Assembly: GCA_035455185.1 (NCBI GenBank)
Contig: DATIFQ010000312.1
Coordinates: 1-19,987, forward strand
DNA from: JAEHDI01 sp035455185
Lineage (GTDB): Bacteria; Acidobacteriota; Terriglobia; Bryobacterales; Bryobacteraceae
Length of the DNA: 19,987 nucleotides
Direction of reading: 5' to 3'
The notes under the pieces are model-generated. The model worked only from the letters and a program-made list of their open reading frames with translations, did no database searches and had not been told where the DNA came from. This document shows, in pieces, positions 6,700 to 15,000 of the stretch. Position 1 is the stretch's first letter. Each line of letters starts with the position of its first letter. A program made the position numbers and the translations under genes.

Positions 6700-7581
6700 T
6701 TAACGCGAGTCAGCGAAATTGCCGGTGCGGGCGAGGGTGCGGCCGATCGTGGCAGCGAGGATGAGCGCGCCGCCGACAATCGCGAGGCCTCCTGGCCGTT
6801 CGTCATGCACAAGCCACGCCCAGACCGGGTTCATCGCGGGTTCGGCCAACAACAGCAACGAAGCTTCGAGCGCGGGAGTTCGGCGCATAGCCCTCGTCAC
6901 GAAGACGTAGGCGAGTCCGATTTGGAAGACGCCGAGGTAAAGGATCACGGCCCAGTCAGCCATGCTCGGAGCGCTCAGCGGAAGCGCTTTCGGGAGGCAT
7001 ATCAGGCACGCGATCAGGTTGCCGGCCACTACAGTGGCCATTCCCGATTCGCGCCCAGAACTCGCGGTTTCGATCCACCTCAAGCCGCCGATTGTGAGCG
7101 CCCAGCAGACGCCGGCAAACGCGGCGATGATGTTCCCGCGAAGCGGATCGGGTGCAGTGCGTTGGACGTCCTGACCGCCGACGAAGAACAGGCTCATACC
7201 GGCGGCGATCACTACCATGAGCAGGAAATCGGAACGCCGCACCGGCTCGCGCAACAGCCAAGGACCTAGAAGCAGCATGTAGAGCGGCGCGGTGTCCTGG
7301 AGGAAAATGGCGTTCGCCGATGTGGTCAGCTTGTTGGCGAGCACAAACAGCACGAGAGTACCGGCATAGCCGAGGGACACGAGCAGAGTGCGCCGGCTCC
7401 AGCTCTTGCGCGCCGCCGGAACGAGCAGGAAGAGAGCTATGGCCGCGACCAGCGAGCGAAAGGCGGCCACCTGCCAGCCGCTGAAGCTTGTGGCTTTGAT
7501 GGCGGCGCCGCCCGTGGAAAACAAGAACGCCGCCACGAGCAATTGAAGACGGCTCGCCGCCGTGGGTTGAGTTTGGGGCAC
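6700..7581 (-). CDS. EamA/DMT-family permease
   Basis: The 293-residue integral membrane protein contains two EamA repeats, each of about five hydrophobic helices. The first repeat starts at LQLLVAAFLFSTGGAAIKAT and contains ANAIFLQDTAPLYMLLLGPW. The second begins near LRGNIIAAFAGVCWALTIGG and ends with EASLLLLAEPAMNPVWAWLV and an ILAATIGRTL helix. This is the usual ten-helix drug/metabolite transporter layout. Family members mostly export amino acids, nucleotides, sugars or drugs; the substrate here is unknown. The start is a GTG at 7581 with no strong SD, only 18 bases from the divergent GH95-like/GH62 gene. A later start would cut into the first helix. Confidence 0.9.
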   Translation of the reverse strand: MPQTQPTAASRLQLLVAAFLFSTGGAAIKATSFSGWQVAAFRSLVAAIALFLLVPAARKSWSRRTLLVSLGYAGTLVLFVLANKLTTSANAIFLQDTAPLYMLLLGPWLLREPVRRSDFLLMVVIAAGMSLFFVGGQDVQRTAPDPLRGNIIAAFAGVCWALTIGGLRWIETASSGRESGMATVVAGNLIACLICLPKALPLSAPSMADWAVILYLGVFQIGLAYVFVTRAMRRTPALEASLLLLAEPAMNPVWAWLVHDERPGGLAIVGGALILAATIGRTLARTGNFADSR

Positions 7582-7583
7582 GG

Positions 7584-7589
7584 TATACT
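7584..7589 (+). promoter_or_regulatory. Candidate -10 (TATACT), near-leaderless start of the GH95-like/GH62 gene
   Basis: TATACT matches five of six -10 consensus bases and ends 10 bases before the ATG at 7600. Initiation at the usual distance would leave a leader of only a few bases. There is no SD before this ATG, which fits leaderless translation. Any -35 would lie inside the divergent transporter gene, and none is clear. Confidence 0.35.
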
Positions 7590-7599
7590 TGAGCCTGTC

Positions 7600-10500
7600 A
7601 TGATAGCAAGGCGGGTAATCCTATTCGTTTCACTGCTGTTTCCTTCGAGTTTTATTGTGGGCGCGAGCATTCCGGTCAACCTGCCCCGGCCGGAACACGG
7701 ATTGAACTACAAGACTCCGGCGACGGTCTGGGACGAAGCGTTACCGCTTGGCAACGGCATGATCGGCGCTCTCGTCTGGGGCGATGGCAAGCCGCTCAAG
7801 ATCTCTCTGGACCGGGCGGACCTGTGGGACCTCCGGCTCGTGCCGGAGTTCTACACCGAGGAGTACAAGTTCCGGATCATGCGGCAGTGGCACCTCGCCG
7901 GCCGAGTCAAGGACCAGGAACGTGTCTATGAAGAACCGTACCGCAGACCCGCTCCGACGAAGATTCCCGCGGGGCGGATCGAGCTTGCACTTGGCGGCGC
8001 GGGTAAGTTCCGCGAGACGGCACTTTCTCTTGGGGACGCACTCGCGAGCTTCGCCCTTGATGACGGAACCACCGCGAGGGTGATGGTGCACGCTGTCCAA
8101 CCGGTGGGCATCATCACGGTGCAGGGTCCGGCGGTCGTGTCACCGCGGCTGGTCGCACCGGCTTTCGCGGGAAAGGTTGTCGAGGCGGCGCGAGGAGGGA
8201 TCGGCGCCGGGGACCTGACACAACTCGGATATCCGGCGCCGAAAGAATCCTCGGGCCAAGACTTCCAGGCGTTCCTACAACAGGGCGCAGAAGGTTTCCG
8301 ATTCGCAGTCTATCTTGGCTGGAGAACGACCGGACGCGGCTGGACCGGCGCCTGGTCGGTGGCGTCGAGTTTTGAAGGCGGCGACCCGCTCTCCCTGGCG
8401 AAGCAGCGGGTGGAACAGGCGCTCACATCGGGCTTCGAGCCAATGATGAAAACACACCGCCAATGGTGGGAGAGCTTCTGGAAGAAGGGGACGGTTCTCC
8501 TGCCGAATCCAATTGTTGAGCGGCAGTGGTTCCTTGAAACGTACAAGTTCGGCGCGGCGGCACGCCGGGGTGCTCCGCCGATCACGTTGCAGGCGGTGTG
8601 GACCGCGGATGACGGCAAGCTCCCACCGTGGAAGGGAGACTATCATCACGACCTCAACACGGAACTTAGTTACTGGCCCTGTTACAGCGGTAACCGGATC
8701 GAGGAGGGACTCAGTTACCTCGACTATCTGTGGAACACGAGGAAGGCCGGATTCGACTGGACGAAACGATTTTTCGAATTGCCCGGCGTGAACGTCCCAA
8801 TGACGGCGGACCTCAACGGCAATCAGATCGGCGGCTGGCGGCAGTACACACACTCAGCCACGACGGCGGCATGGCTGGCGCAGCACTTCTATCTGCACTG
8901 GAAGTACAGCGCGGACCGCGAGTTCCTCAAGGAACGCGCCTATCCTTACCTCCATGATTCCGCCATCTTCCTGGAGGCATTCACAGCGGAGAAAGGTCCA
9001 GACGGGAAGAGGACCTTCCCCCTCAGCGCATCGCCGGAGATCAACGATAACCGGCCGACCGCCTGGTTTCCCACGGTCACAAACTATGACCTGGCGCTGA
9101 CCCGATTCCTGTTTGCCGCCACCGCGGAACTGGCTGAGGAACTCGGACGCTGGGACGACGTCAAGCGCTGGCGGAAAGTTCTCGGCGAGCTGCCGGAATA
9201 TAGCCTCGGCGACGACGGGCGGCTACTGGTGGCGAAGGACAACCCTCTGCGGCAGTCCCATCGCCACTTTTCGCACCTCATGGCGATTCACCCGCTGGGG
9301 TTGATCGATCCGATGGACGGGAACGAGGCGGTCCGGACGATCCGCGCATCGCTCAGCGAGCTCATGCAGCTCGGGAGCGACTGGTGGTGCGGCTACAGCT
9401 TCTCGTGGCTGGCGAACCTCGCTGCGCGGGCGCGAGACGGCGAGGAGGCCGAAAAGGCGCTCGAACTTTTCTCGACTGCGTTCACCCTACGCAACAGCTT
9501 TCATTGCAACGGCGACCAAACCGGCAAAGGTTACTCTAAGTTCACCTACCGGCCGTTCACGCTGGAGGGGAACTTTGCGGCGGGAGCGGGGATTCAGGAG
9601 ATGCTGCTTCAGAGCCAGCGCGACAAGATTCAGATTTTCCCGGCGGTTCCAGCATCGTGGAAGGACGTCTCTTTTACCACGCTGCGGGCACAGGGGGCTT
9701 TCCTCGTTTCGGCTGAGCGCAAGGCGGGGAAGACCACACGCGTCGAGATTACCTCTGAAAAGGGCGGCGAGGCGGTCCTGATCTCTCCGTTCAGTGGAAA
9801 GGAAATGCGTCTCCGGATGAAGCCGGGCGAAACGCAGGTACTGCTGGCGGACCCCCCGGCCGCCGCGGCGCGGCAGTCGGCCGTCGAAAGGGTGCTGAAC
9901 GGCTGGTTCCGGTGGTCCTCGAGCGAGCCCCTGGTTGCACCCGCGGTTGGCGACGGTGACCAGTACCATTCGGTCAAGGACCCAACGATCGTCCGCCACA
10001 ACGGGCGCTGGCACATCTTCTGCACGGTGCGCGGGAAGAAGCGGTCCCACCAGATCGAATACATCTCGTTTACCAACTGGCGCGACACGGGAAAGGCGTC
10101 GCGGCGAATGTTGAAACTCACCGACGGCTATTTCTGCGCGCCGCAGGTGTTCTACTTCCGGCCGCATAAGAAGTGGTACCTGATCTATCAGGTGATCGAC
10201 AAGTCGCGGAAGCCGGCGTTGCAGCCGGCGTGGTCAGCCAGCGCCGACATCGCGAACCAGGATACGTGGACCGCGCCTGCACTGCTGTTTGACAAAGAAC
10301 CGGAAGGCGTCAAGAGCTGGATCGATTTCTGGATTATCTGCGACGACCGGCGCGCCCACCTGTTCTACACCGGCATGGACGGCACGATGTGGAGAGCCGA
10401 AACGGAGCTTGAAAATTTTCCGCGCGGCTGGGGCAAGCCGGTGCTCGCGCTGGAAGGCGATATTTTCGAAGCGTCTCACACGTACCGGCTGAAGGACCTC

Positions 10501-10833
10501 CAGAAGTTTCTCACCGTGGTGGAAGCAATCGGCGAACACGGGCGACGCTACTACAAAGCGTATCTCGCCGACCGGCTGGACGGCGCATGGCAACCGATCG
10601 CGGGGACCAGTTTCCGCCCGTTCGCGTCTCCGGCGAACGTCCGCTTCGCCGGCGCTCGTTGGAGTGATGCCTTCAGCCACGGCGAGCTGATTCGTGACGG
10701 CTACGATGAGACGCTGACCGTCGATCCGGCAGCGCTGCACTTCCTTTACCAGGGAGTCACCGACGCAGACCGCGAGGGAAAGCCGTACGGCGAGATCCCG
10801 TGGCAGCTTGGGCTGCTCACTCCGATGGAGTAA
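7600..10833 (+). CDS. Secreted two-domain glycosidase: GH95-like alpha-fucosidase fold fused to GH62 arabinofuranosidase
   Basis: The 1,077-residue protein begins with a signal peptide (MIARRVILFVSLLF, probable cleavage after VGA). Residues about 25-750 resemble GH95: an N-terminal beta domain (TVWDEALPLGNGMIGALVWG), an alpha/alpha barrel with SASPE (Glu480, the general-acid position) and HRHFSHL (554-560), and a C-terminal beta domain. Residues about 762-1077 match GH62, the five-bladed propeller of alpha-L-arabinofuranosidases: FRWSSSEPLV, KDPTIV (Asp794), CAPQVFYF, WIDFWIICDD (Asp909), FEASHTY (Glu957), VEAIGEHGRRYYKAY, and SHGELIRDGYDETLT. Compared with characterised GH95 enzymes, the usual NxN is DLN (Asp351, Asn353) and DGNFG is EGNFA (Glu656), so GH95 specificity may differ. 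ATG 7600 is preferred over the TTG at 7543 because it starts the signal peptide. The 3' end overlaps the convergent gene by 17 bases. Confidence 0.88.
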   Translation: MIARRVILFVSLLFPSSFIVGASIPVNLPRPEHGLNYKTPATVWDEALPLGNGMIGALVWGDGKPLKISLDRADLWDLRLVPEFYTEEYKFRIMRQWHLAGRVKDQERVYEEPYRRPAPTKIPAGRIELALGGAGKFRETALSLGDALASFALDDGTTARVMVHAVQPVGIITVQGPAVVSPRLVAPAFAGKVVEAARGGIGAGDLTQLGYPAPKESSGQDFQAFLQQGAEGFRFAVYLGWRTTGRGWTGAWSVASSFEGGDPLSLAKQRVEQALTSGFEPMMKTHRQWWESFWKKGTVLLPNPIVERQWFLETYKFGAAARRGAPPITLQAVWTADDGKLPPWKGDYHHDLNTELSYWPCYSGNRIEEGLSYLDYLWNTRKAGFDWTKRFFELPGVNVPMTADLNGNQIGGWRQYTHSATTAAWLAQHFYLHWKYSADREFLKERAYPYLHDSAIFLEAFTAEKGPDGKRTFPLSASPEINDNRPTAWFPTVTNYDLALTRFLFAATAELAEELGRWDDVKRWRKVLGELPEYSLGDDGRLLVAKDNPLRQSHRHFSHLMAIHPLGLIDPMDGNEAVRTIRASLSELMQLGSDWWCGYSFSWLANLAARARDGEEAEKALELFSTAFTLRNSFHCNGDQTGKGYSKFTYRPFTLEGNFAAGAGIQEMLLQSQRDKIQIFPAVPASWKDVSFTTLRAQGAFLVSAERKAGKTTRVEITSEKGGEAVLISPFSGKEMRLRMKPGETQVLLADPPAAAARQSAVERVLNGWFRWSSSEPLVAPAVGDGDQYHSVKDPTIVRHNGRWHIFCTVRGKKRSHQIEYISFTNWRDTGKASRRMLKLTDGYFCAPQVFYFRPHKKWYLIYQVIDKSRKPALQPAWSASADIANQDTWTAPALLFDKEPEGVKSWIDFWIICDDRRAHLFYTGMDGTMWRAETELENFPRGWGKPVLALEGDIFEASHTYRLKDLQKFLTVVEAIGEHGRRYYKAYLADRLDGAWQPIAGTSFRPFASPANVRFAGARWSDAFSHGELIRDGYDETLTVDPAALHFLYQGVTDADREGKPYGEIPWQLGLLTPME

Positions 10834-11911
10834 AACTGCCCGCCTCTTCGTACATCGCGACGATGTTCGCCGGCGGTGTGTCGATCTGGATGTTGTGCGT
10901 CGGAGACAGGATGTAGCCGCCGCCGCGCCCGAGCACGTCGATCCGTTCTCGAGTGACGCGGCGGACCTCCTCCGCGGAAGATTGCGGCAGCGTCGTCTGG
11001 ACGTCCATTCCTCCGTGGAAGCAGAGGCGATCACCGAAGGTTTCCTTGATATCGCGCGGGTCCATGCCCGCAGCGCTGAATTGCAGTACGTCGAGCACAT
11101 CGACGCCAATCCCGATGAGCGCCGGAATGAACGGGCGCACCGCACCGCAGGAGTGGTACATCACAAGCGAGCCCAGCTCGTGAACACGGCGGTTCAGCCT
11201 TTCGTGATGCGGGGCGACGAGCTGTTTCCACGCGCGCTCGGACATGAGCCGGCCACGCTGGTGTGCAATGTCGTCGCTGGTCCAGATGAGATCGATGCGG
11301 TCGCCCGCGGCAGCCATCACAAGCTCCAACATCCCGACATAGAAATCGGTGACACGGCGCATGATCTCCCAGACGAGGCCAGGCTGCTCGACCATGTCGA
11401 GCATGAAGCGTTCCATTCCGCGCAAGTACCAGGCGATTTCAAAAATACCTCCGGGGTCGCCGAACTCCTCGAGCGCAATGGCGTAGTCGCCCTGCCTGTC
11501 GAGCTCGCGGATCTGAGCGGAGAGCCCTCCGGCGTCCCACCATTCCGGTCTCGGCCAGGGATAGCGTTGCAGTTCCGATGCGTCATTGACGGCTGCCAGC
11601 GGGTGTTCGGTGATCTCGTCGTAGGACCCCTTTTCGTGAGCGACAGCGCGGCGGCGCACACCCCACGGGTCAAGCCAGGTTCCGTCGGGAAAGCATCGGA
11701 GCGGAGGTCCGACATACGGCTGGCGGGGGTGCCGTACATCGACGCCCAGTCGCCGGAGCACCGATTCCGGATCGTTGATAACGAGGTGGGTTTTCAAGGC
11801 AGCCCAGGTCTCTGGCGTCGCCAGGAAATCCACGGGAACACGGTCCGTGTCCCTATGCTCGAGGGCGAGCAGGACCCGTTCTCTCGGGCTGAGTTCGTTT
11901 CGAGGGGTCAT
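10817..11911 (-). CDS. URO-D family protein, methyltransferase-like, with His at third metal position
   Basis: This 364-residue cytoplasmic protein has the URO-D (uroporphyrinogen decarboxylase-like) barrel. It opens with the usual LSPRERVLLALEHRDTDRVP and continues with IFEIAWYLRGMERFMLDM, IDLIWTSDDIAHQRGRLMS, MYHSCGAVRPFIP and a C-terminal GGGYILSPTHNIQID. The corrinoid methyltransferase branch (MtaA/MtbA/CmuA type) binds zinc through HxC plus a later Cys. Here His253-x-Cys255 is present, and the later position is His339 (THN). True HemE is unlikely: the N-terminal pattern, the HSC motif and the neighbouring glycosidases all differ from haem genes. No corrinoid-binding protein gene is in view. 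The start ATG lacks a clear SD. The tail overlaps the GH95-like/GH62 gene by 17 bases, and 76 bases separate its start from the flavin reductase gene. Confidence 0.85.
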   Translation of the reverse strand: MTPRNELSPRERVLLALEHRDTDRVPVDFLATPETWAALKTHLVINDPESVLRRLGVDVRHPRQPYVGPPLRCFPDGTWLDPWGVRRRAVAHEKGSYDEITEHPLAAVNDASELQRYPWPRPEWWDAGGLSAQIRELDRQGDYAIALEEFGDPGGIFEIAWYLRGMERFMLDMVEQPGLVWEIMRRVTDFYVGMLELVMAAAGDRIDLIWTSDDIAHQRGRLMSERAWKQLVAPHHERLNRRVHELGSLVMYHSCGAVRPFIPALIGIGVDVLDVLQFSAAGMDPRDIKETFGDRLCFHGGMDVQTTLPQSSAEEVRRVTRERIDVLGRGGGYILSPTHNIQIDTPPANIVAMYEEAGSFTPSE

Positions 11912-11958
11912 TCTGTTGTAGCTTGCCTGATCAGTGTAACGCGCCAGCGTCGGCGGGA

Positions 11959-11964
11959 TAGAAT
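11959..11964 (+). promoter_or_regulatory. Candidate -10 (TAGAAT) for the flavin reductase-like gene
   Basis: TAGAAT matches five of six -10 bases and ends 23 bases before ATG 11988. The SD-like AGGA (11975-11978) sits between them with a 9-base spacing. No good -35 is found at 16-18 bases upstream. The spacing resembles that of the aldo/keto-reductase and DUF2911 genes. Confidence 0.35.
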
Positions 11965-11987
11965 AAGGGCCGGCAGGAACTCATATC

Positions 11988-12557
11988 ATGACCAAATCCA
12001 ACATCAGATACACGCGCTATTTTGCGGAAACAATTCAGCGAATGCGGGAAGACGGACTCTTGCTCGTAACAGCCCACAACGACGGAAAGCCAAACGTGAT
12101 GACGATCGGATGGGGCACGATCGGATCAATTTGGGGCCGACCGATCTTTCTTGCTCTCGTCCGGCCGTCCCGGCACTCGCACTCACTGATCGAGGAGGTA
12201 TCGGAGTTTACCGTCAACGTACCCCCGAGAGAATTGGCAAGTGCCGTCAGCCATTGCGGCACGGTCTCCGGCAGAGACCACGACAAATTCGACGAGGCGA
12301 AGCTGAAGGTGAAGCCGTCACGAATGGTGAAGCCTCCGATCGTCGAGGAGTGCGTAATCCACTATGAATGCCGGGTCGTCCATAAGAACGACCTTGTTCC
12401 CGAGTCGCTCACGCAGGCCATCCGCGACGATTTCTATGAACAGGGTGACTTTCACCGCGTGTATTTCGGCGAGATTGTGGCTGCCTACGCCGACGAAGAC
12501 GCGGACATACGGCTGCGGCCAAAACAGGCCGCCGGCCCACTACCGCTCGCGGGATAA
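11988..12557 (+). CDS. Flavin reductase-like (FMN-binding split-barrel) protein
   Basis: The 189-residue cytoplasmic protein fits the flavin reductase-like family (DIM6/NTAB group): GLLLVTAHNDGKPNVMTIGW near the N-terminus, GRPIFLALVRPSRHSHSLI, EFTVNVPP, then SHCGTVSGRDHDKF, and a final YFGEIVAAY strand. This is the pattern of the FMN-binding split barrel with its phosphate-contacting segment. Family members reduce flavin with NAD(P)H for a partner oxygenase or act as flavoproteins on their own. No oxygenase gene is adjacent, so the partner is unknown. Length is typical. An AGGA SD lies 9 bases before the ATG. The last 18 bases overlap the convergent rhamnosidase gene. Confidence 0.88.
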   Translation: MTKSNIRYTRYFAETIQRMREDGLLLVTAHNDGKPNVMTIGWGTIGSIWGRPIFLALVRPSRHSHSLIEEVSEFTVNVPPRELASAVSHCGTVSGRDHDKFDEAKLKVKPSRMVKPPIVEECVIHYECRVVHKNDLVPESLTQAIRDDFYEQGDFHRVYFGEIVAAYADEDADIRLRPKQAAGPLPLAG

Positions 12558-14960
12558 CGGTCTTGACCCGAGTTTCTCGACCTCGACCTTGTAACCGGCG
12601 GGCACGTCCACGCGGTAAGCGAGACCGCCGTCTCCGGTCTTGTGCCAGCGTAGCGAGACGCGGCCGCCGCTTACCGGTACTTCGCCCTCGGCCCAGGGAA
12701 GGTTCAGGTCGGCAAAACGCAGTTTCACCACCTTGTTCACTACGTCCACGGAGTGCAGTCCGAGGACATCACGATAAAGGGTGTGGACGATGTGCGAGGC
12801 GAAGCCATGGTTGCAGCTCGCCGAGGGGTCGACGTTCTCCCACAGCGTGCCTGTCCGCTCGGCCATGTAAAGCAAGTAGGAGACCGACTCGTCAAGCAAC
12901 TGCTGTGACAGGCCATAACGGGAGAGAAGCTCGAGTCGAAGCATGTTTCCAACGAATGAATTGGCAGCGTGGATCTCGGGATAGGCGCCGGACTTAGGGC
13001 GGTCCGGCCCGAACTTGTCGCGCAGCGTCTCCCACAGCTCCGGGTAGCTGTGAGCGGAAACCACGTTGAAGTAGAACGCAAAGTACTGGCAGACCTCGGT
13101 GCGGTTGTTCGTGCGCTCGAGCCTGCCGCTCGTGCGCACGGCGTTGTCGACGAAGAACTCGCCGTCGAAGGATTGCCGGATGACGGCCGCGCGGACACTG
13201 CGCGCGGCCGCAGCCATCTCCGGCATGGAATACAGTCGGGCGGCCGCATCGAGGGCCGCGGCGTAAAGCATGTTGCTTGGATAGTTGACGTCCTGCACGA
13301 AATTGTTTGCGGCGGACCATTCGATGAACACCCAACTTGGCAGCTTCTCGAGCAGACCGTCGGGGTTCCGGAATTTCTTGAAGTAGTCGAACAGGCAGAG
13401 AACCTTGGGGCGAAGAGCGTCAACCGTCTCACGGTCGCCGCTGCGGGCAAGGTACTCCTCGAGTTCCAGCACGAACCATAACGACCAGTTCGGGATAAAG
13501 GTCCCGTTCGTGTGGTCGGCCGGGTAGCACATCGGCAGCATGCACCGCGGCAGTACGGGGAAGCTCTCGGGCAACAGGTAGTTCTCGAAAAAGTTCTTCT
13601 CGATGACGTTCCTGCCACTGAGGCGCGGCTCAACGCGCGCGGTGAAGTAGCTGTCGCAGAGCCAGCCAGCTCGCTCTCGGTGTGGGCAGTCCATGAAGAT
13701 ATCGACCGCGTTCTGCCGGAACGTCTCGCGCCCTGCGGAGAACAATCGGTTTAGCCTGGGGTCGGCCGAGGCGAAGTGGGCGCGGTCGACGTCAGGGTTC
13801 ACGTACTCGCGCAGATAGATGTCCGCCACCTTGCCGCCGGCGCCGGTCACGAGGATCTTCAAGTAGCGGAGCGTATATGGCTCGATCGCTTCCACACGAT
13901 AGCTGCCCGGCTCGAGATCGAACGCGATTACGTTCACCGCCGAGAGCCGCTTGAAGTCGACGTCATCGCCGGTCAGAATTTCGTCGAACACGAAGTACAC
14001 TTTGGCAGGGGCGTTGACGGTAATTGTCGCGCCTGGGAAACCTGTCAGATTGGTTCCGAAATCGAGGATGCGGAAAGAATTCACCGGAAAGGTGAAGGCA
14101 GCCGGGCCCTCGAGTTCCTGATCCAGCCGGCGGCTCATGGATTTGGCGAGTTGCTGGAGTTCCCGAGAGGGCATTTGCTCCAGTTCCGCCTCGCGAAACC
14201 CCTTTAACCGGTCTCCGATCTCAACGAGGCCGCGCGACTTCCATAGCTTCCCGGGAGCCACACCGCGCTGGACGGTTCCCTCGGCAAGCAGCGCCAGCGG
14301 ACGGCGCTGAACAAAGTCTGGATAGGGTACACGTCGAGGAAGCAACCGCCGGGCCGGCAGCACGGCAGTTTCTGCCGGAACGAGCGATGCCGCAGAGTCC
14401 CGGCGCCAGGCGTCCCAGCTCGGCCGGAGCCGGTATACCTCGCTAAAGGTTCGCTGGAAGGAGTAGCGCTCGACTCTTTGCAGGCGCTCGGTCAGGATCG
14501 TTGCAGCCATGGGAGCGCCCTCCCCAGCCGTCGAGGCAATGACCTTTCCGCCGGAGACGACTTCAGCCTGAAAAAACGACGGCTGATCGAGCAGGTAGTA
14601 GCTGTTGGCGTTGTAGCCGGCGACCTCGATCGCGACGAGGTTGCCGCTGGGGCGAAGTCGGCCGGAGAGATCCCACTCGTCGATTCGAAAGAACCCGTGC
14701 GGACCGCGGGCGGGACCGTGACCAAGGAACTCGCCGTTCAGCCAGGCGCGGTAGAGACTCGATGCGGTCACCCGAAAGACGGCCCGTGCTCCGGCAGGCG
14801 CCTCAAACGCGACGCGGAACCCTACAAACAGGTTCATCTCCGTCTCGCGCCCCGCGGGCCACACCGGCTTGGCTGAAAGGAAGCCGGATGTTTCGCCGCC
14901 GGCTGCGTCAAAGACGGTAAAAGAAACGAGAATTGCTGCACAGGCTATGAGTCGCCTCAT
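12540..14960 (-). CDS. Secreted GH78-type alpha-L-rhamnosidase
   Basis: The predicted 806-residue protein has a signal peptide (MRRLIACAAILVSFTVFDAA). A beta-rich N-terminal part (about 25-400) contains YRAWLNGEFLGHGPARGP, typical of the lectin-like N domain of bacterial rhamnosidases. The six-hairpin barrel (about 410-730) carries DCPHRERAGWLCD, and a small C-terminal beta domain follows. By motif, Asp424, Glu429 and Asp436 match the conserved acidic set of GH78, and Glu708 (TLWENVD) with His718 match the C-terminal active-site residues. Family members remove terminal alpha-L-rhamnose from pectic glycans, flavonoid glycosides or surface polysaccharides. The ATG at 14960 is chosen because the signal peptide starts there; an in-frame ATG at 15002 would add 14 residues before it and overlap the divergent gene start. 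No SD is visible, but a -10-like TACAAT is close by. Confidence 0.85.
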   Translation of the reverse strand: MRRLIACAAILVSFTVFDAAGGETSGFLSAKPVWPAGRETEMNLFVGFRVAFEAPAGARAVFRVTASSLYRAWLNGEFLGHGPARGPHGFFRIDEWDLSGRLRPSGNLVAIEVAGYNANSYYLLDQPSFFQAEVVSGGKVIASTAGEGAPMAATILTERLQRVERYSFQRTFSEVYRLRPSWDAWRRDSAASLVPAETAVLPARRLLPRRVPYPDFVQRRPLALLAEGTVQRGVAPGKLWKSRGLVEIGDRLKGFREAELEQMPSRELQQLAKSMSRRLDQELEGPAAFTFPVNSFRILDFGTNLTGFPGATITVNAPAKVYFVFDEILTGDDVDFKRLSAVNVIAFDLEPGSYRVEAIEPYTLRYLKILVTGAGGKVADIYLREYVNPDVDRAHFASADPRLNRLFSAGRETFRQNAVDIFMDCPHRERAGWLCDSYFTARVEPRLSGRNVIEKNFFENYLLPESFPVLPRCMLPMCYPADHTNGTFIPNWSLWFVLELEEYLARSGDRETVDALRPKVLCLFDYFKKFRNPDGLLEKLPSWVFIEWSAANNFVQDVNYPSNMLYAAALDAAARLYSMPEMAAAARSVRAAVIRQSFDGEFFVDNAVRTSGRLERTNNRTEVCQYFAFYFNVVSAHSYPELWETLRDKFGPDRPKSGAYPEIHAANSFVGNMLRLELLSRYGLSQQLLDESVSYLLYMAERTGTLWENVDPSASCNHGFASHIVHTLYRDVLGLHSVDVVNKVVKLRFADLNLPWAEGEVPVSGGRVSLRWHKTGDGGLAYRVDVPAGYKVEVEKLGSRPLSRER

Positions 14961-14969
14961 CGCTCGCAG

Positions 14970-14975
14970 ATTGTA
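14970..14975 (-). promoter_or_regulatory. Candidate -10 (TACAAT), near-leaderless start of the rhamnosidase gene
   Basis: On the minus strand TACAAT (five of six consensus bases) ends 9 bases before the ATG at 14960. The gene has no SD. A transcript starting at the normal distance from this box would be leaderless or nearly so. The -35 region is not recognisable and would overlap the divergent promoter. Confidence 0.35.
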
Positions 14976-14982
14976 GCACCGG

Positions 14983-14988
14983 TATAGT
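14983..14988 (+). promoter_or_regulatory. Candidate -10 (TATAGT), near-leaderless start of the FG-GAP gene
   Basis: TATAGT (five of six consensus bases) ends 12 bases before ATG 15001, and no SD is present between them. The box lies only 7 bases from the divergent rhamnosidase -10, so the two genes would share one compact 40-base control region. Confidence 0.35.
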
Positions 14989-15000
14989 AATCTCGACGCC

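Noticed and set aside
10817..11911. HemE (uroporphyrinogen decarboxylase) for haem synthesis
   Set aside because: The protein lacks the HemE N-terminal pattern and has the HSC metal motif of the methyltransferase branch; no haem genes are nearby.
10808..12367. 519-codon open frame on the plus strand
   Set aside because: It runs antisense to the URO-D gene and into the flavin reductase gene. Its protein lacks family motifs, and both opposing genes are strongly supported.
13776..14207. Plus-strand frames inside the rhamnosidase gene
   Set aside because: They are shadows of a GC-rich gene whose reverse-strand product has the full GH78 motif set.
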